A stretch of DNA of 64,000 nt. Source: Lindgomyces ingoldianus. Its lineage: Eukaryota; Ascomycota; Dothideomycetes; Pleosporales; Lindgomycetaceae. Both the position numbers and the translations under genes were made by a program. This document shows, piece after piece, positions 12,313-22,659 of the stretch. The stretch is from the NCBI RefSeq assembly GCF_010093535.1, contig NW_022985199.1, positions 530,100 to 594,099 of the forward strand, given 5' to 3'. Position 1 is the first letter of the stretch. Each line of letters opens with the position of its first letter. The notes under the pieces were generated by a model that saw only the letters and a list, made by a program, of their open reading frames with translations, was not told the DNA's origin and made no database searches.

Positions 12313-12762
12313 ATTAGTGAATTACCTGCTTTTCATCCATTTCTAAATAAGCCGTAGACTGGCGTTTTGAGATGGTTCTGGCTAGTCACTTTGGTTACGA
12401 TAATACGATCAGATAGACATTAAATTGGTACGCGTTGCAAACCATTCTCGCCGTTCTCTGAAATGGTGTTAATACAATAATGCTAGGAATAGTCGGTGGG
12501 CGCAAGGGACATTTAATATCACGTGACGATAAGATAGCGGTAGCGCCATGCTAAACGGGAAAGGCGCCTCAAGTCCCTCGGAAAAAAGTTCTGCTACTCT
12601 CCTAAGGTACAACTGCTCCCACATGCCCCATTCCTTCTCATTGCGAGGCCCAGCTATTTTGCACGTTATTTAGAAGCTTTATTGATTTAACCACTCTCTT
12701 TTTCGATACCCCTTGTAATTGACCTGTTCTTCGCGGAGTTCCCCTCTGCATCCCTTGCGATC
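12313..12762. other. Intergenic region upstream of the mitochondrial helicase
   Basis: These 450 nt carry the 3' flank of the upstream gene and the promoter of the helicase. A perfect TCACGTGA octamer is listed separately. Otherwise I see only AT-rich leader sequence. Confidence 0.55.
12519..12526. promoter_or_regulatory. TCACGTGA palindrome (Cbf1/bHLH-type site)
   Basis: This perfect 8-bp palindrome lies about 240 nt upstream of the helicase ATG. TCACGTG is the core bound by fungal bHLH factors such as Cbf1. The same octamer recurs upstream of RAD6. Binding is inferred only from the motif. Confidence 0.35.
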
Positions 12763-14874
12763 ATGCTCGGCGCACTGCGAAGATGTCCGGTGTCTCTTTC
12801 GAGGAATTTATCGTCGGCCGTGATCTCATCTAGGGTCACTCTCGGAACAGTATCCCAGGCGTCGCCCGCAATATGGAGAATAGTTCCTCGAACGCCGGGC
12901 GTCGCTATTGCCGCATTCCACGAGAGCGCAAAGTGGCGACAGGTCGCAGCCGCACAGGTTCACGTCGATGCACCTGCCAGCTCATATGAGCCTATTACAC
13001 AGTTCAAAGAGCTTGCGACACGCGGACTGGTGCATCCAAATGTGATCAACATCATCACGAGATCGATGGGAATAGATACAATGACAGACGTGCAATCGAG
13101 GACAATCAACGAGGCATTGGCTGGCACTGACGTGTAAGCAAAGCCTAGCAATATAACGATTCCCCAACTAAATAACCATAGAATTGCTCAAGCCAAGACT
13201 GGTACTGGCAAAACGCTCGGTTTCTTGGTCCCGGTCATCCAAAAGATCATAGCAGAAGATCCGAAGTTAGGGGAGCGGCCTCGCGGCTACAAAAAGGGCA
13301 GGGCAGACGATATCAGGGCCATCGTCATGTCGCCGACCAGAGAGCTCGCGGAGCAGATTGCGGTTGAGGCTCGGAAGATCACATCAGGCACAGGCGTGGT
13401 GGTGCAGGTTGCAGTAGGTGGCACACAAAAGAGAATGATGCTTCAGAAGACACAAAGGGAAGGCTGTCATCTCCTTATTGCCACCCCTGGCCGATTGTTC
13501 GATATCCTCTCCGATGAGTACTCGGGTGTTAAAGCCCCGAGGCTCAACAGTCTGGTCTTAGACGAGGCCGACCGCCTGTTAGACGACGGTTTCTCCAAGG
13601 ACATTGAGGAAATCAAACAGTATCTCCCGGACCCAAAAGTCGTGGACCGCCAGACTCTGATGTTTTCTGCAACTGTTCCTCGCGAAGTCGTCAGCCTTGT
13701 CCGGAGTACGTTGAAGCCGGGCTTCCACTTCGTCCAGTGCGTCAATGAGGACGAAGCACCAACACACGAAAGAATCCCGCAAAAGGTTGTCCATCTCCCC
13801 GGATTCGAAAACATCATGCCTGCCCTCTACGAACTCGTCTCGCGCGAAGTAGGACATGCCAAATCTCGCGGCGACCGTCCATTCAAAGCTATTGTCTACT
13901 TCAACTCTACCGCCGAAGTTACCCTCGCCTCCTCGGTATTTTTCAAGCTTTCTGGAGGCTTCAAACGCGATAAGCCACTCCATGGCTGCCGTGCCTACGA
14001 AATCCACGCCAAGCTCACACAAGGTCAGCGTACCAAGGCGTCGGAGAGTTTCCGCTTTTCTGATTCTGGTATTCTATTTTCTTCTGATGTTACTGCTCGT
14101 GGCATGGACTTCCCGAACGTAACCCACGTTATTCAGGTTGGTCTCCCAAGGGACCGCGACATTTACATCCATCGTCTTGGTCGTACAGGTCGTGCGGGTA
14201 AAGAAGGAGAAGGCTGGCTTTTCCTCTCGCCGCTTGAAAAACATGAAGTTCGGAGACGCCTTCACAAACTCCCGCTTGTGCACGATAACACATTAGAAGC
14301 CGCAGCTGTAGATATGGCAGTCGAAGAGCAGGAGATTTCGGAGGACGTAGCAAAGATAATTGAGGAGGTAGCGGAGGTTCATAAGCGAGTCTACCCAGAG
14401 CATCTGGATAACGCTTTCCGTGGCTTGTTTGGTAGCTTCCAATGGTACAGTGATAAACAAGGCCTGTTGGAAGCAGCCAACCGTCTCGCGCAGCATGGAT
14501 GGGGAATGGAACAGCCGCCAAACCCTCCATCAAGCATGTTTGGTGGTGGTCGCCGATCCGGAGGCTTTGGAGGAGGAAGGGGAGGTGGATTCGGCAGTGA
14601 TAGGAGGGGTGGTGGCGACAGAATGGGAGGGGAGAGGAGGTCAGGAGGTGGATTTGGTAGAGATAGAATGGGAGGAGAAAGGCGGTCAGGAGGTGGATTC
14701 GGTGGTGATAGGAGAGGAGGCGATAGGGCGGGTCGGGATAGAAGAGTAAGTGGGTTCGGTGGTGACAGGAGAGGAGGCGATAGGACAGGTGGGGAGAGAA
14801 GGTCCGGTGGGTTTGGAGGCAGTGGTCGAGGTGACAGGGAGAGGAGAGACAGGAAATTGTCGAATCTCTTTTAG
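12763..14874 (+). CDS. Mitochondrial DEAD-box RNA helicase (Mss116/CYT-19 type)
   Basis: This is an ATP-dependent RNA chaperone predicted to act on mitochondrial introns and transcripts. Two exons (12763-13133 and 13182-14874) give about 687 residues. The N-terminus is Arg/Ser-rich with few acids (MLGALRRCPVSLSRNLSS), a mitochondrial presequence. Core motifs in order are the Q motif (MTDVQSRTI), AKTGTGKT, PTRELA, TPGRL, DEAD (LDEADRLLD), SAT (FSATVPR), VTARGMDFP and HRLGRTGRAG. The Q-motif wording and the AKTGTGKT loop fit Mss116/CYT-19 better than cytosolic DEAD-box proteins. The last 115 residues or so are a Gly/Arg repeat tail (GGDRRGGDR-like), matching the basic C-tail that tethers RNA in this family. 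Confidence 0.93.
14530..14865 (+). repeat. RGG/GGFGGDRR-coding repeats in the helicase tail
   Basis: Degenerate GGA/AGG-rich DNA repeats encode tandem copies of GGFGGDRRGGDR-like units. The DNA copies differ at many positions, but the Gly/Arg/Asp pattern is held, so selection on the protein is likely. Repeat number could vary between strains by slippage. Confidence 0.8.
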
Positions 14875-16410
14875 GAGAGTCTCCTCCGCCCTTTTTTCCT
14901 CCAGAAACGTCACACACTAATCCTGAGAAATAGCTCAGCCAACGACCGACCGAGTCTGATATGACCTTGTACTATAGATTACCATTCCTCCCAGCCTCCT
15001 CTTTACGTGTATATTTTCTCCTGATTGTATAATATACGAAATATGAAGAGTCTGGATGAGAGGCTGCATCGGATTAGGTCTGGATTGGACTGGACGGGAC
15101 TGGAATTTTTTTAAGACATTTTGTGGGGTTTCATGTTTGTTTGTTGTTTTTGTTTGTTGTCAATCCATCTCCAATCTTGGTTCTAGGGGAGAGGTGTTTA
15201 GTAGGATAGGTTGGAATGGGTTAGAAGGGAAGGAAAAATTGGTATGATGTGTAATGGAAGAAATTCTCACTGACTGAATTGTGGTGTTAGTGGTGTGATG
15301 CGATACAATACGATGTGATGTTGCGGTGTTGGTGTTGATGTAGGGGAGGGAGAATGACGTGAAGTTTGGCCTTAGTGGTGGTGAGGGGATAGTCAATCTT
15401 GTGAGGGGCTGTTGCGTTAGATCTTTTGAATGTGGTAAGAGATCTTGTGGAGAGGTTTCGGTCGAGAATGGAGACGGAGGTTAACATGGTAGTGACCGCA
15501 TAGAGCGCACAATTTTCGTGTTTGGAGTGGATGTGTAGCACGGGCACAAGTCAACGCGACCGGGCAGAGGGCTTTGAGTGTATTTCTGCCTTGCTGCATT
15601 AGGTTCGGTTGGCCTGAGGGTGGCTGGAAGTCGACGGAGGTGATGGGAATAGGTTGACGACTGATGGTGGGAGTGCGAGTGCGAGTGGGGCTATTGGTAG
15701 GTTACTGCTTGTGAGAGGGTTGCTTGTAGGTAGTGCATGTTTGGAAATTAGAGCCTAAAGAGAAAATCTGGTAGTGGGGGTGTGCCTGGGGTTAGGTGGG
15801 CATTGAGAATGAGACTCTCGCGCAATGGGTAAGTCGGTATGTGACGGTGACAGAAGCTCGTCGCTTCAGGAAACCATTTTGCGGCAGAAGATTTGGTGTA
15901 GACTTTAGTATGAGCGACTGGGGTAGAAGTCGTTAGGGAAATGTATGAGAGCTTTATGAATTCTTCAGGATGTGGCATCTAGATACAAGAGTTGAGATTG
16001 AAAAGAGAGCTAGATCTGTTCTTAGGGGCTTTGTTTCTTGGCGGGTCGTGATATTTGTGGGGTAAAATGAGTTCCAGTTCAGAGACTTCATATGTTGCTT
16101 ATTTGCATTGCAGCCTCTCTGATGAACCTACATACCTTCTTAAGTGGATTAATGCATTTTATTTTCTCCGGTGAGAATGGAAGCCTGGGTGGAGCTCACT
16201 CGAATGGCATTCAGGGGAGAGTACGATACCCAGATCTTCTATTACCATTCCCTTAGCTGATATGCCGGGAAGGAGATTAAGACCTGGTGACAAGGACTTC
16301 TGCACTAGCGAGATAATTATTACGTCGTTTCGTTGAGGAAGCGCTGGTGGAATGAGAATCCTTTGAGACCCGAGGGTATTGGTAATACTGCGCTCTACGA
16401 GGAGTTGAGC

Positions 16411-16439
16411 CACCCGAAGACAACACGATTCTTCGGGTG
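16411..16439. other. Perfect 9-bp hairpin
   Basis: CACCCGAAG and CTTCGGGTG flank an 11-nt loop. It lies inside gene-poor DNA, so an RNA or DNA role is unproven; it may be part of a relic element. Confidence 0.45.
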
Positions 16440-16699
16440 AGTTTCAAAGATTTGCCTTCTCTCACTTTTTAGCCGGAAAAGTCTCCCGCTTTGAGCAGAG
16501 CAGATTTTCAGCTGAGATGGCGTGCTGATGACCCGACCGGGTGGAATACGCGTTGGAGGATGGAAAAATTGCCAAGTGGCGATTGTTCACTTGTCTTTGC
16601 TATCCTCAACAGGGGTCCTCGTAGCTTGAGAGAAGAGCCAGAACCCCGGAGAGGGACGCTTAGAGAGGAATTGTGTCGCCTGAGCAGGTCGCCGAGGTG

Positions 16700-17230
16700 G
16701 TTATCAGATAAAAGCTGCATCTTCACTCTGTCTTCCTGCAGGGAGCCCGATAACACGATGTTGATGGAGCTGCAGGATCTTGGGGAGGAATAGTCCTGAT
16801 TGGCTGGTAGTGGAATACCTCCGAACTCGGCCCCTTAAAGATTTGAGAAACCTCAAACATATAGCCAAAAACCCTCTCGCCCTAGTGGAAAACATGTGCT
16901 GTTCAGGCAATTGGTAGTGCGCAATGCCAATTGAGGGGTAAGCAGGAGAGCCTGCCCACGTGGTCTGTTGAGAAGAAGATTATCATCCGAACTCCACTTT
17001 CCATGGGAAATCCAGAGCTCAGCAACGTTACAAACGCCATCCAGAAGCGCTATCGAGCTGGTGTGCGGCTTGCAGGAGGACAGCTTCATTGAATAGTCCT
17101 GATTGGTGGACCAGTGAAAAATCTCCATTTCTGGCTAGGTCATGCAGATACGGATCACGTGCCCTGCATCTGGAACCCTTCGGTTCGAAGCCGATTTGCT
17201 TGCAAACTGCTTCCTGTGTGGACACTTAAG
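16700..17230 (-). pseudogene. Decayed minus-strand coding relic with a repeated QSGLF motif
   Basis: A 16-nt exact repeat (16788-16803 and 17091-17106) is embedded in two short minus-strand frames. In the same reading phase both copies encode QSGLF followed by a Leu/Gln-rich helix-like stretch. This resembles two repeat units of one former protein. Stops and phase changes separate them, and there is no full-length frame. I do not recognise the family. Confidence 0.25.
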
Positions 17231-18284
17231 CGGTGTGTCAAGAAAAGCAGTTGAAGGATGCAGCTCCCGCCACTTCCCGGATGCCTCCGTTAATCTCCGG
17301 TCAAGTTGATGATGCCTGATCACTGTGATCATATGCCCAACATTGGAATCTTGAACTGTGATGATGAAGAAGAGCTTCGGAATCTCACGAACCAGATCGT
17401 CTGGTGAGCAGTTAGCGCATAATTCCCATGCCGGATTTTACCTCATCTCAAGTTGCGGTCAGGGTTCGGGGATTTCAACGCAGGCCTCCCATCTATCTCA
17501 ACAGCCCTCAATAACGCAAATCACGGCCGCCTATCTAGCTGCTCGTCGGCTCCTGCAGCAAGTATCCTTACCCGAGGGCCCTGCATGTATCCTCATTGTG
17601 CACAATGCTGACCCTGATGTCCTCTCATGGCGTTCCCTGCCCTGGAGTGATTGCGTCCTCCAAAGCTGACTGGGAGATCAAGACTTAAGCACCCTTTATC
17701 TGCTTGCGACTGACAGGTAGGCTACCCGCTTCAAACAGGATTTGTTCTCCTCTTTGTCTGGGTCAGAATGACACAGCGGCCCGAAGTTCTGGAGTGGCGA
17801 GGGTCACCGGACACCGTGGCGACGCTCAGCCTGGGGAGATGTAGCTGCGGGGGGTTCTATCCTTGATCGATGGCCTTCTGCCCTCTGTCTATGCAATGAT
17901 TCTATATATCGGAGGCACCTTGCAGACCCATTTCTTCATCTTCACAAGACATCTTTCCTCATAAGGCTTAGCGCGAATAGGGGTGGTTCGTCGTAAGCTC
18001 CGAATGAGCTACCACGCGCAATCTCTTGATAAGTACTTGGCCTTGCCCCCTCCCACCCAGAGGAAACACCCTGCGACCTCTTTCACCTTCACTTCGGTCT
18101 TTTAACCGTCCCAAGCGGTATCTTGATTCTTAAGAAATCTCTTTTGCAGGCTCTCGCTTCTCTTTCAGCCACCCCCGGGGACACACCGCTACAGTCAATG
18201 CGTCCCACAAACGACGAGGTCGGTTTCTAATAAATACTCCCGGTCGCTCTTCACATACTGAGAAACCGCTTTCCAACCTGCAAC

Positions 18285-20493
18285 ATGGCGCCCAGCATCT
18301 TGCTTCAGCGAGAGCCATCCTCACAGCCGCTTCACGACATTCATTCCGCTCAAGCGACGTCTCCTAAGGGTCTCGATGTTGGCGGTGGCATTTCTCTTGA
18401 AGCTCATGGTCCTGTTGGCGGCTCTCTTCCCTTTCATTCCTCTTCTTCTGTCAATGGCAATGGCCACACCAATGGTGCTGCTGGCGCCACTCCTTTTGTA
18501 GGACGCCAGCTGGATGGGGAAGATCTCATTACTTCGCAAAATCTCCTTGAGCAGTCATTGAATTTCGCGTCGAGTGGCTCGCACTCAGAAGACAGTTCCA
18601 CAAAGCCGAATATTCTATACATTATGGCAGACCAAATGGCCGCTCCTCTCCTCAAGATGAACGATCCCCACTCCCCAATCAAAACTCCGAACCTCGACGC
18701 TCTTGCTGAGACTGGCGTTGTCTTCTCGAGTGCCTATTGTAACTCCCCACTCTGTGCTCCATCCAGGTTCACTATGTGCACGGGACAGCTCCCCAGCAAG
18801 ATTAGTGGCTATGATAATGCCTCCATTCTAGGACCTGAAGTTCCAACCTATGCACATTATCTCCGCCGCGAGGGTTACGAGACTGCCCTTGCTGGAAAGA
18901 TGCATTTTATCGGACCAGACCAGCTTCATGGATTCGAGCATAGGTTAGTGGATGCCTAGTCCTTCCACCGGATTTGCAGGCTGACAGTGGCACTACAGAC
19001 TCACATCTGACATTTACCCAGGCGATCTTGGCTGGACTGTCAATTGGGACAAGCCAGAAGAGCGCCAGGAATGGTACCACAACATGTCCTCGGTCATGCA
19101 AGCCGGCCCTTGTATCCGATCAAATCAGCTGGACTACGACGAAGATGTCATGTTTAAGGTAAGAAGAAAAATCTGAAAGTATCACATTAAATGCTTTCAG
19201 CCCAGAATCGATCTGCGACAGTCAGTGGGGCAGCATCATCAAGCTTTGAACATTAAGTGGCAATCCCACACACACTTTTATTTACCGTCTGCTAATGTCA
19301 CCATGGCAGGCTTCACAGTATCTCTACGACTACGTCCGTGCTGATCCGCAGACTCGGCGTCCGTTTGCTCTAACTGTTTCCTTGACGCACCCTCATGACC
19401 CCTATATAATGACGCAAGATTATTGGGATGAGTATGAGAATGTTGACATTCCTCTGCCAAAGGTTCGTATCGCGCAAGAGGATCAGGATTCGCATTCAGT
19501 ACGCCTCCTAAAGACCGTCGATCTGTGGAACAACCCAGTTCCAGACGAAGCTACTATTCGGGCAAGGCGTGCCTACTTTGGTGCATGCACCTTCGTTGAT
19601 GACCAGATCGGGAAGCTACTTAGACTCCTCAAGAACTGCCACCTGGATAAAAACACTATCATTGTCTTCTCTGGAGACCATGGTGACATGCTTGGCGAGC
19701 GAAACCTTTGGTACAAGATGTCATGGTTTGAGATGAGTGCCCGCGTCCCCATGATTATCAACTATCCTGCCCGCTTTGCACCTAAACGTGTCAGCGAATC
19801 CGTCTCTACCATGGACCTACTTCCGACGTTTGTTGATCTTGCCGGTGGTGATGCTTCTGCCATCCTTCCTGTTGATGGCGTAAGTTTATACGACTACCTT
19901 GTCTCAGACAAGCCTGGGAAGGATGAAGTATTTGGGGAGTACATGGGTGAAGGCACAGTAACTCCTGTTGTGATGATCCGACGCGGGAAATGGAAGTATA
20001 CGACTTCGCTTGTGGATCCTCCGCAGCTCTTCGACCTTGTCAACGATCCTCAGGAGCTTGTGAATCTTGCAAAGTCAACCAAGCCCGAGCACACCCAAAC
20101 CTTTGCAGCATTCGAGAAAGAGGCTCGACAGAAATGGGACCTCAGTCAAATTCATAAGGACGTCTTGCTCAGCCAGCGTGAACGTCAGCTGGTCTGGAGC
20201 GCGTTGAAGATTGGTAAGTTCTTTTCTCCGATGATCCAATTTACCTTTGCTAACGGTGTACAGGTCGAAAGGAACCTTGGGACTACCAGCCTCCATACAA
20301 TGACAGGGAACGGTGAGCGCCTTTGCCCAAGCAATTGTTGTCGAAAAGACTAACACAGCACAGCTTCATCCGTTCCCATATCCCACTGGATGAGTTGGAG
20401 CGCCGTGCCCGCTTTCCCGTCGTCGACTATCTTGGACGAGAGCACACTGCTGCAGCCACTCATCATGGTGCTGCTGGGGCCATTGGCGAGTGA
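18285..20493 (+). CDS. Choline-sulfatase
   Basis: The enzyme hydrolyses choline-O-sulfate to choline and sulfate, a fungal sulfur store and osmolyte. Five exons (18285-18943, 18999-19158, 19310-20213, 20264-20312, 20364-20493) give about 633 residues. The sulfatase domain starts near residue 107 (KPNILYIMADQMAAP). The formylglycine site is CAPSR (NSPLCAPSRFTMC), and the metal-binding SGDHGDMLGER follows near 19670. The C-terminal block (VWSALKIGRKEPWDYQPP, then RSHIPLDELERRARFPVV) is the choline-sulfatase-specific C-terminal domain, which separates it from general arylsulfatases. An unusual Ser/Gly/His-rich N-terminal extension of about 100 residues precedes the domain and has no signal peptide. 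I did not find a clear Cys3/MetR consensus upstream. Confidence 0.93.
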
Positions 20494-21198
20494 GTGCGAA
20501 AGTTGATTTGAGGCATGAATCCTCCTCTATTTCTGGCTTTCTTTCAACATGCATAAACGATATCTCAACGTATATCGACGACCAGTGCCACCGAGGCCAC
20601 TTTACAATCTTCATTGCAGGGACGCTAAGTCCATCACGGGAGTCATGCTTTCAGACCGTCTTGGACAGTTGGTCTTTCAATGTTTTCGTTTTCTTTGGCC
20701 GATTTATCAATATCATATGAAGCGTTAAAGCGGGTTAGCATTGCTGCGAGCATGATATCGATCCCTTACTTCTGGGCGTCTTCATTCACTGGACATAGCA
20801 GAAAAGTTTATGGAACATGCTTGGCAGTAATTATAATCATCTTAACATGCTAAGTATGAGGAGTGTCATGAGTGAGGTGGTGAGTAAAACGTCACGGTCG
20901 GGAACTAATCATCAAGCTAAAACCAGTTGTGAAACTCTCTTTGCCCCCTTGGCTAAGTGATGGCATTAATAAGTCGCGAACTTTAGTATGATTTAGCTGG
21001 ATTGGGCATTTCGCGGGGAATGGCGGTCACGTGATGCGTATGCGGGCCGCCCTGTTAAAGGGAAGCTCCCCCGACTCTTTCGAAAACTACTTGACACCGT
21101 GCCAGGAAACACAGCCAACGCTTCCTCACAAAATACTCTTACCTCCTAAGCCGCTCCAAATACAAATAAATCCGCAAAGGACCTAGGAGAGAACCACA
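20494..21198. other. Intergenic region upstream of RAD6
   Basis: It contains the 3' flank of the sulfatase gene and the RAD6 promoter. Short frames between 20490 and 20720 look like 3' UTR. A TCACGTGA octamer is listed separately. Confidence 0.55.
21027..21034. promoter_or_regulatory. TCACGTGA palindrome upstream of RAD6
   Basis: This perfect octamer lies about 170 nt before the RAD6 ATG, a plausible promoter position. It matches the bHLH/Cbf1-type core and the octamer upstream of the mitochondrial helicase. Function is inferred. Confidence 0.4.
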
Positions 21199-21873
21199 AT
21201 GTCCACACCCGCCCGCCGTCGTTTGATGCGAGACTTTAAGGTACGCCACTGAGTGCTCCTGTCTAGCTTCACGACTTTGAAGCATGAAGCAACTCAAGAA
21301 CTTGCAAACATATCCTACTGAATCCGCTGACGCAGATGGCTCATAGCGAATGCAAACCGATCCCCCCGCTGGAGTGTCCGCCTCTCCGATCGCCGACAAT
21401 GTAATGACATGGTATGGCGATCCCCGCACACGACATCGATTCCGTAGGACTTCACTCACGCGGCACTAGGAACGCGGTCATCATCGGACCCGCAGATACA
21501 CCCTTCGAAGATGGCACATTCAGACTGGTGATGCATTTTGAAGAGGCATACCCCAACAAGCCGCCCGGCGTCAAATTTATAAGCCAGATGTTTCACCCAA
21601 ACGTGTACGGCACTGGCGAGCTCTGTCTGGACATATTGCAGAATAGGTGGAGTCCGACGTATGATGTAGCGGCCATCTTAACAAGCATTCAGAGGTAGGC
21701 TATATGAATATGGCTGTGCTTGCATTTTATCGTGCTGAGGGACGAGCAGTCTCCTGAACGACCCAAACACGTCGTCCCCTGCCAACGTCGAGGCATCAAA
21801 TCTATACAAGGACAACCGCCGGGAATATACCAAGCGGGTTCGGGAGACAGTAGAGAAGAGCTGGGAGGACTGA
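21199..21873 (+). CDS. RAD6: Ubiquitin-conjugating enzyme E2 Rad6/Ubc2
   Basis: This E2 works with Rad18 in post-replication repair, with Bre1 on histone H2B and with Ubr1 in N-degron turnover. Four exons (21199-21240, 21347-21411, 21470-21694, 21750-21873) give exactly 151 residues, the size of other filamentous ascomycete Rad6 proteins. The sequence is essentially canonical: [20 protein letters not shown], the HPNVY block, the active-site Cys in GELCLDIL, and the [15 protein letters not shown] helix. It ends in VEKSWED, without the long acidic tail of budding yeast Rad6. A run of guanines starts eight bases after the stop. Confidence 0.97.
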
Positions 21874-21880
21874 GTGATAA

Positions 21881-21908
21881 GGGGGGAGGGGGGAGGGGGG
21901 TTAGGGGG
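21881..21908 (+). other. G-quadruplex motif in the RAD6 3' UTR
   Basis: Four runs of 6, 6, 6 and 5 guanines are separated by A, A and TTA. This satisfies the usual G4 pattern with very short loops, so a highly stable quadruplex is expected in DNA and in the RAD6 3' UTR RNA. It begins eight nt after the stop codon. Confidence 0.8.
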
Positions 21909-22659
21909 CTGCACGGCCAGACGTGGGTTTGAGGAGTTCATAGGGATCGGAAGGAGTGGTTATACCAAGTTTGAATGCTCTAGGTGTTTTGTCCCACAGC
22001 GAGGCGTTCAGGGTGCTTGCACGGCTGATTGATGAATGAATGAATGAATGTGGGTGCCTTTGGTCTAGGAGGGGGAGGATGAGGTGCACATATCGGTTCA
22101 TGTTTATTTTAAATAGCATGGGTAGTTGGTAGTTTACATGCACTTGCAACGACTCAAAGCTGCACAGATAGCAAGACTCGAGGACCTGTCGCACAGAACA
22201 AGTGAGGGAACGTTGTGAGGAGGCGGTGCGTCGAGGTGGTTTGGCTGGTGGAACAACCCCCCGCCGCACTCTCACCGAGCGGGAGTCGTGCTTGGCGGCG
22301 TGCATCAAATTCACTTCTCCAATCACTTGGCCGCAAGTCTATGCAGCCGTCTCCAACTTGCTGCGCACTCACTCATTTGCGCGTTCTCCTTTGCTCCGCC
22401 CTTCCCAGGTTGTCACACTGGCGCTGTGCGTGATTTGGCCGAGCTACGCTACTCTGAAACGGGGTTGCTGTCATTTGTTTTCCCCTAATAACGGCGGGGC
22501 CCTTCACACAACGCGCCGAACCTTAAGTCACCTCCAACGCAAACGGTACCGCGACAGGTCCTCGCAACAGTTGTCCCGTACGCACGTCAGGCTTGAGAGA
22601 ACGAGCGAGCGCAACGACGTGAGGGCCGCTGGGCCGAGACTCGAAATCTTGTAGCAACC
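21909..22659. other. Intergenic region between RAD6 and kinesin-1
   Basis: It holds the RAD6 3' flank, a short GAAT/TGAA tetranucleotide run near 22025-22050, and the kinesin promoter and leader. The last 400 nt are GC-rich. Frames here are short and unsupported. Confidence 0.5.

Larger units (their letters stand above)
14875..18284. other. Long gene-poor interval with decayed coding-like sequence
   Basis: This 3.4 kb interval lies between the helicase and the sulfatase. Around 15060-15420 the plus strand is T/G-rich with short tandem runs (GTTTG-like near 15130 and a GAGTGC run near 15670). Between about 16150 and 17350 many short minus-strand frames look protein-like, but stops and frame changes break them, and two share a short motif (see next entries). 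The last 300 nt are pyrimidine-rich and are probably promoter and leader of the sulfatase. I found no intact gene. Confidence 0.5.

Noticed and set aside
14530..14865. CRISPR-like direct repeats
   Set aside because: The repeats are in frame, without unique spacers, and encode the helicase RGG tail; the organism is a eukaryote.
13579..14917. Long minus-strand frames opposite the DEAD-box helicase
   Set aside because: They overlap a gene with complete helicase motifs and have composition expected from reverse-reading its codons.
17125..17200. tRNA-like GGTTCGAAGCC sequence
   Set aside because: The B-box match is part of a CTTCG/CGAAG palindrome. The T-stem does not pair properly and there is no anticodon arm.
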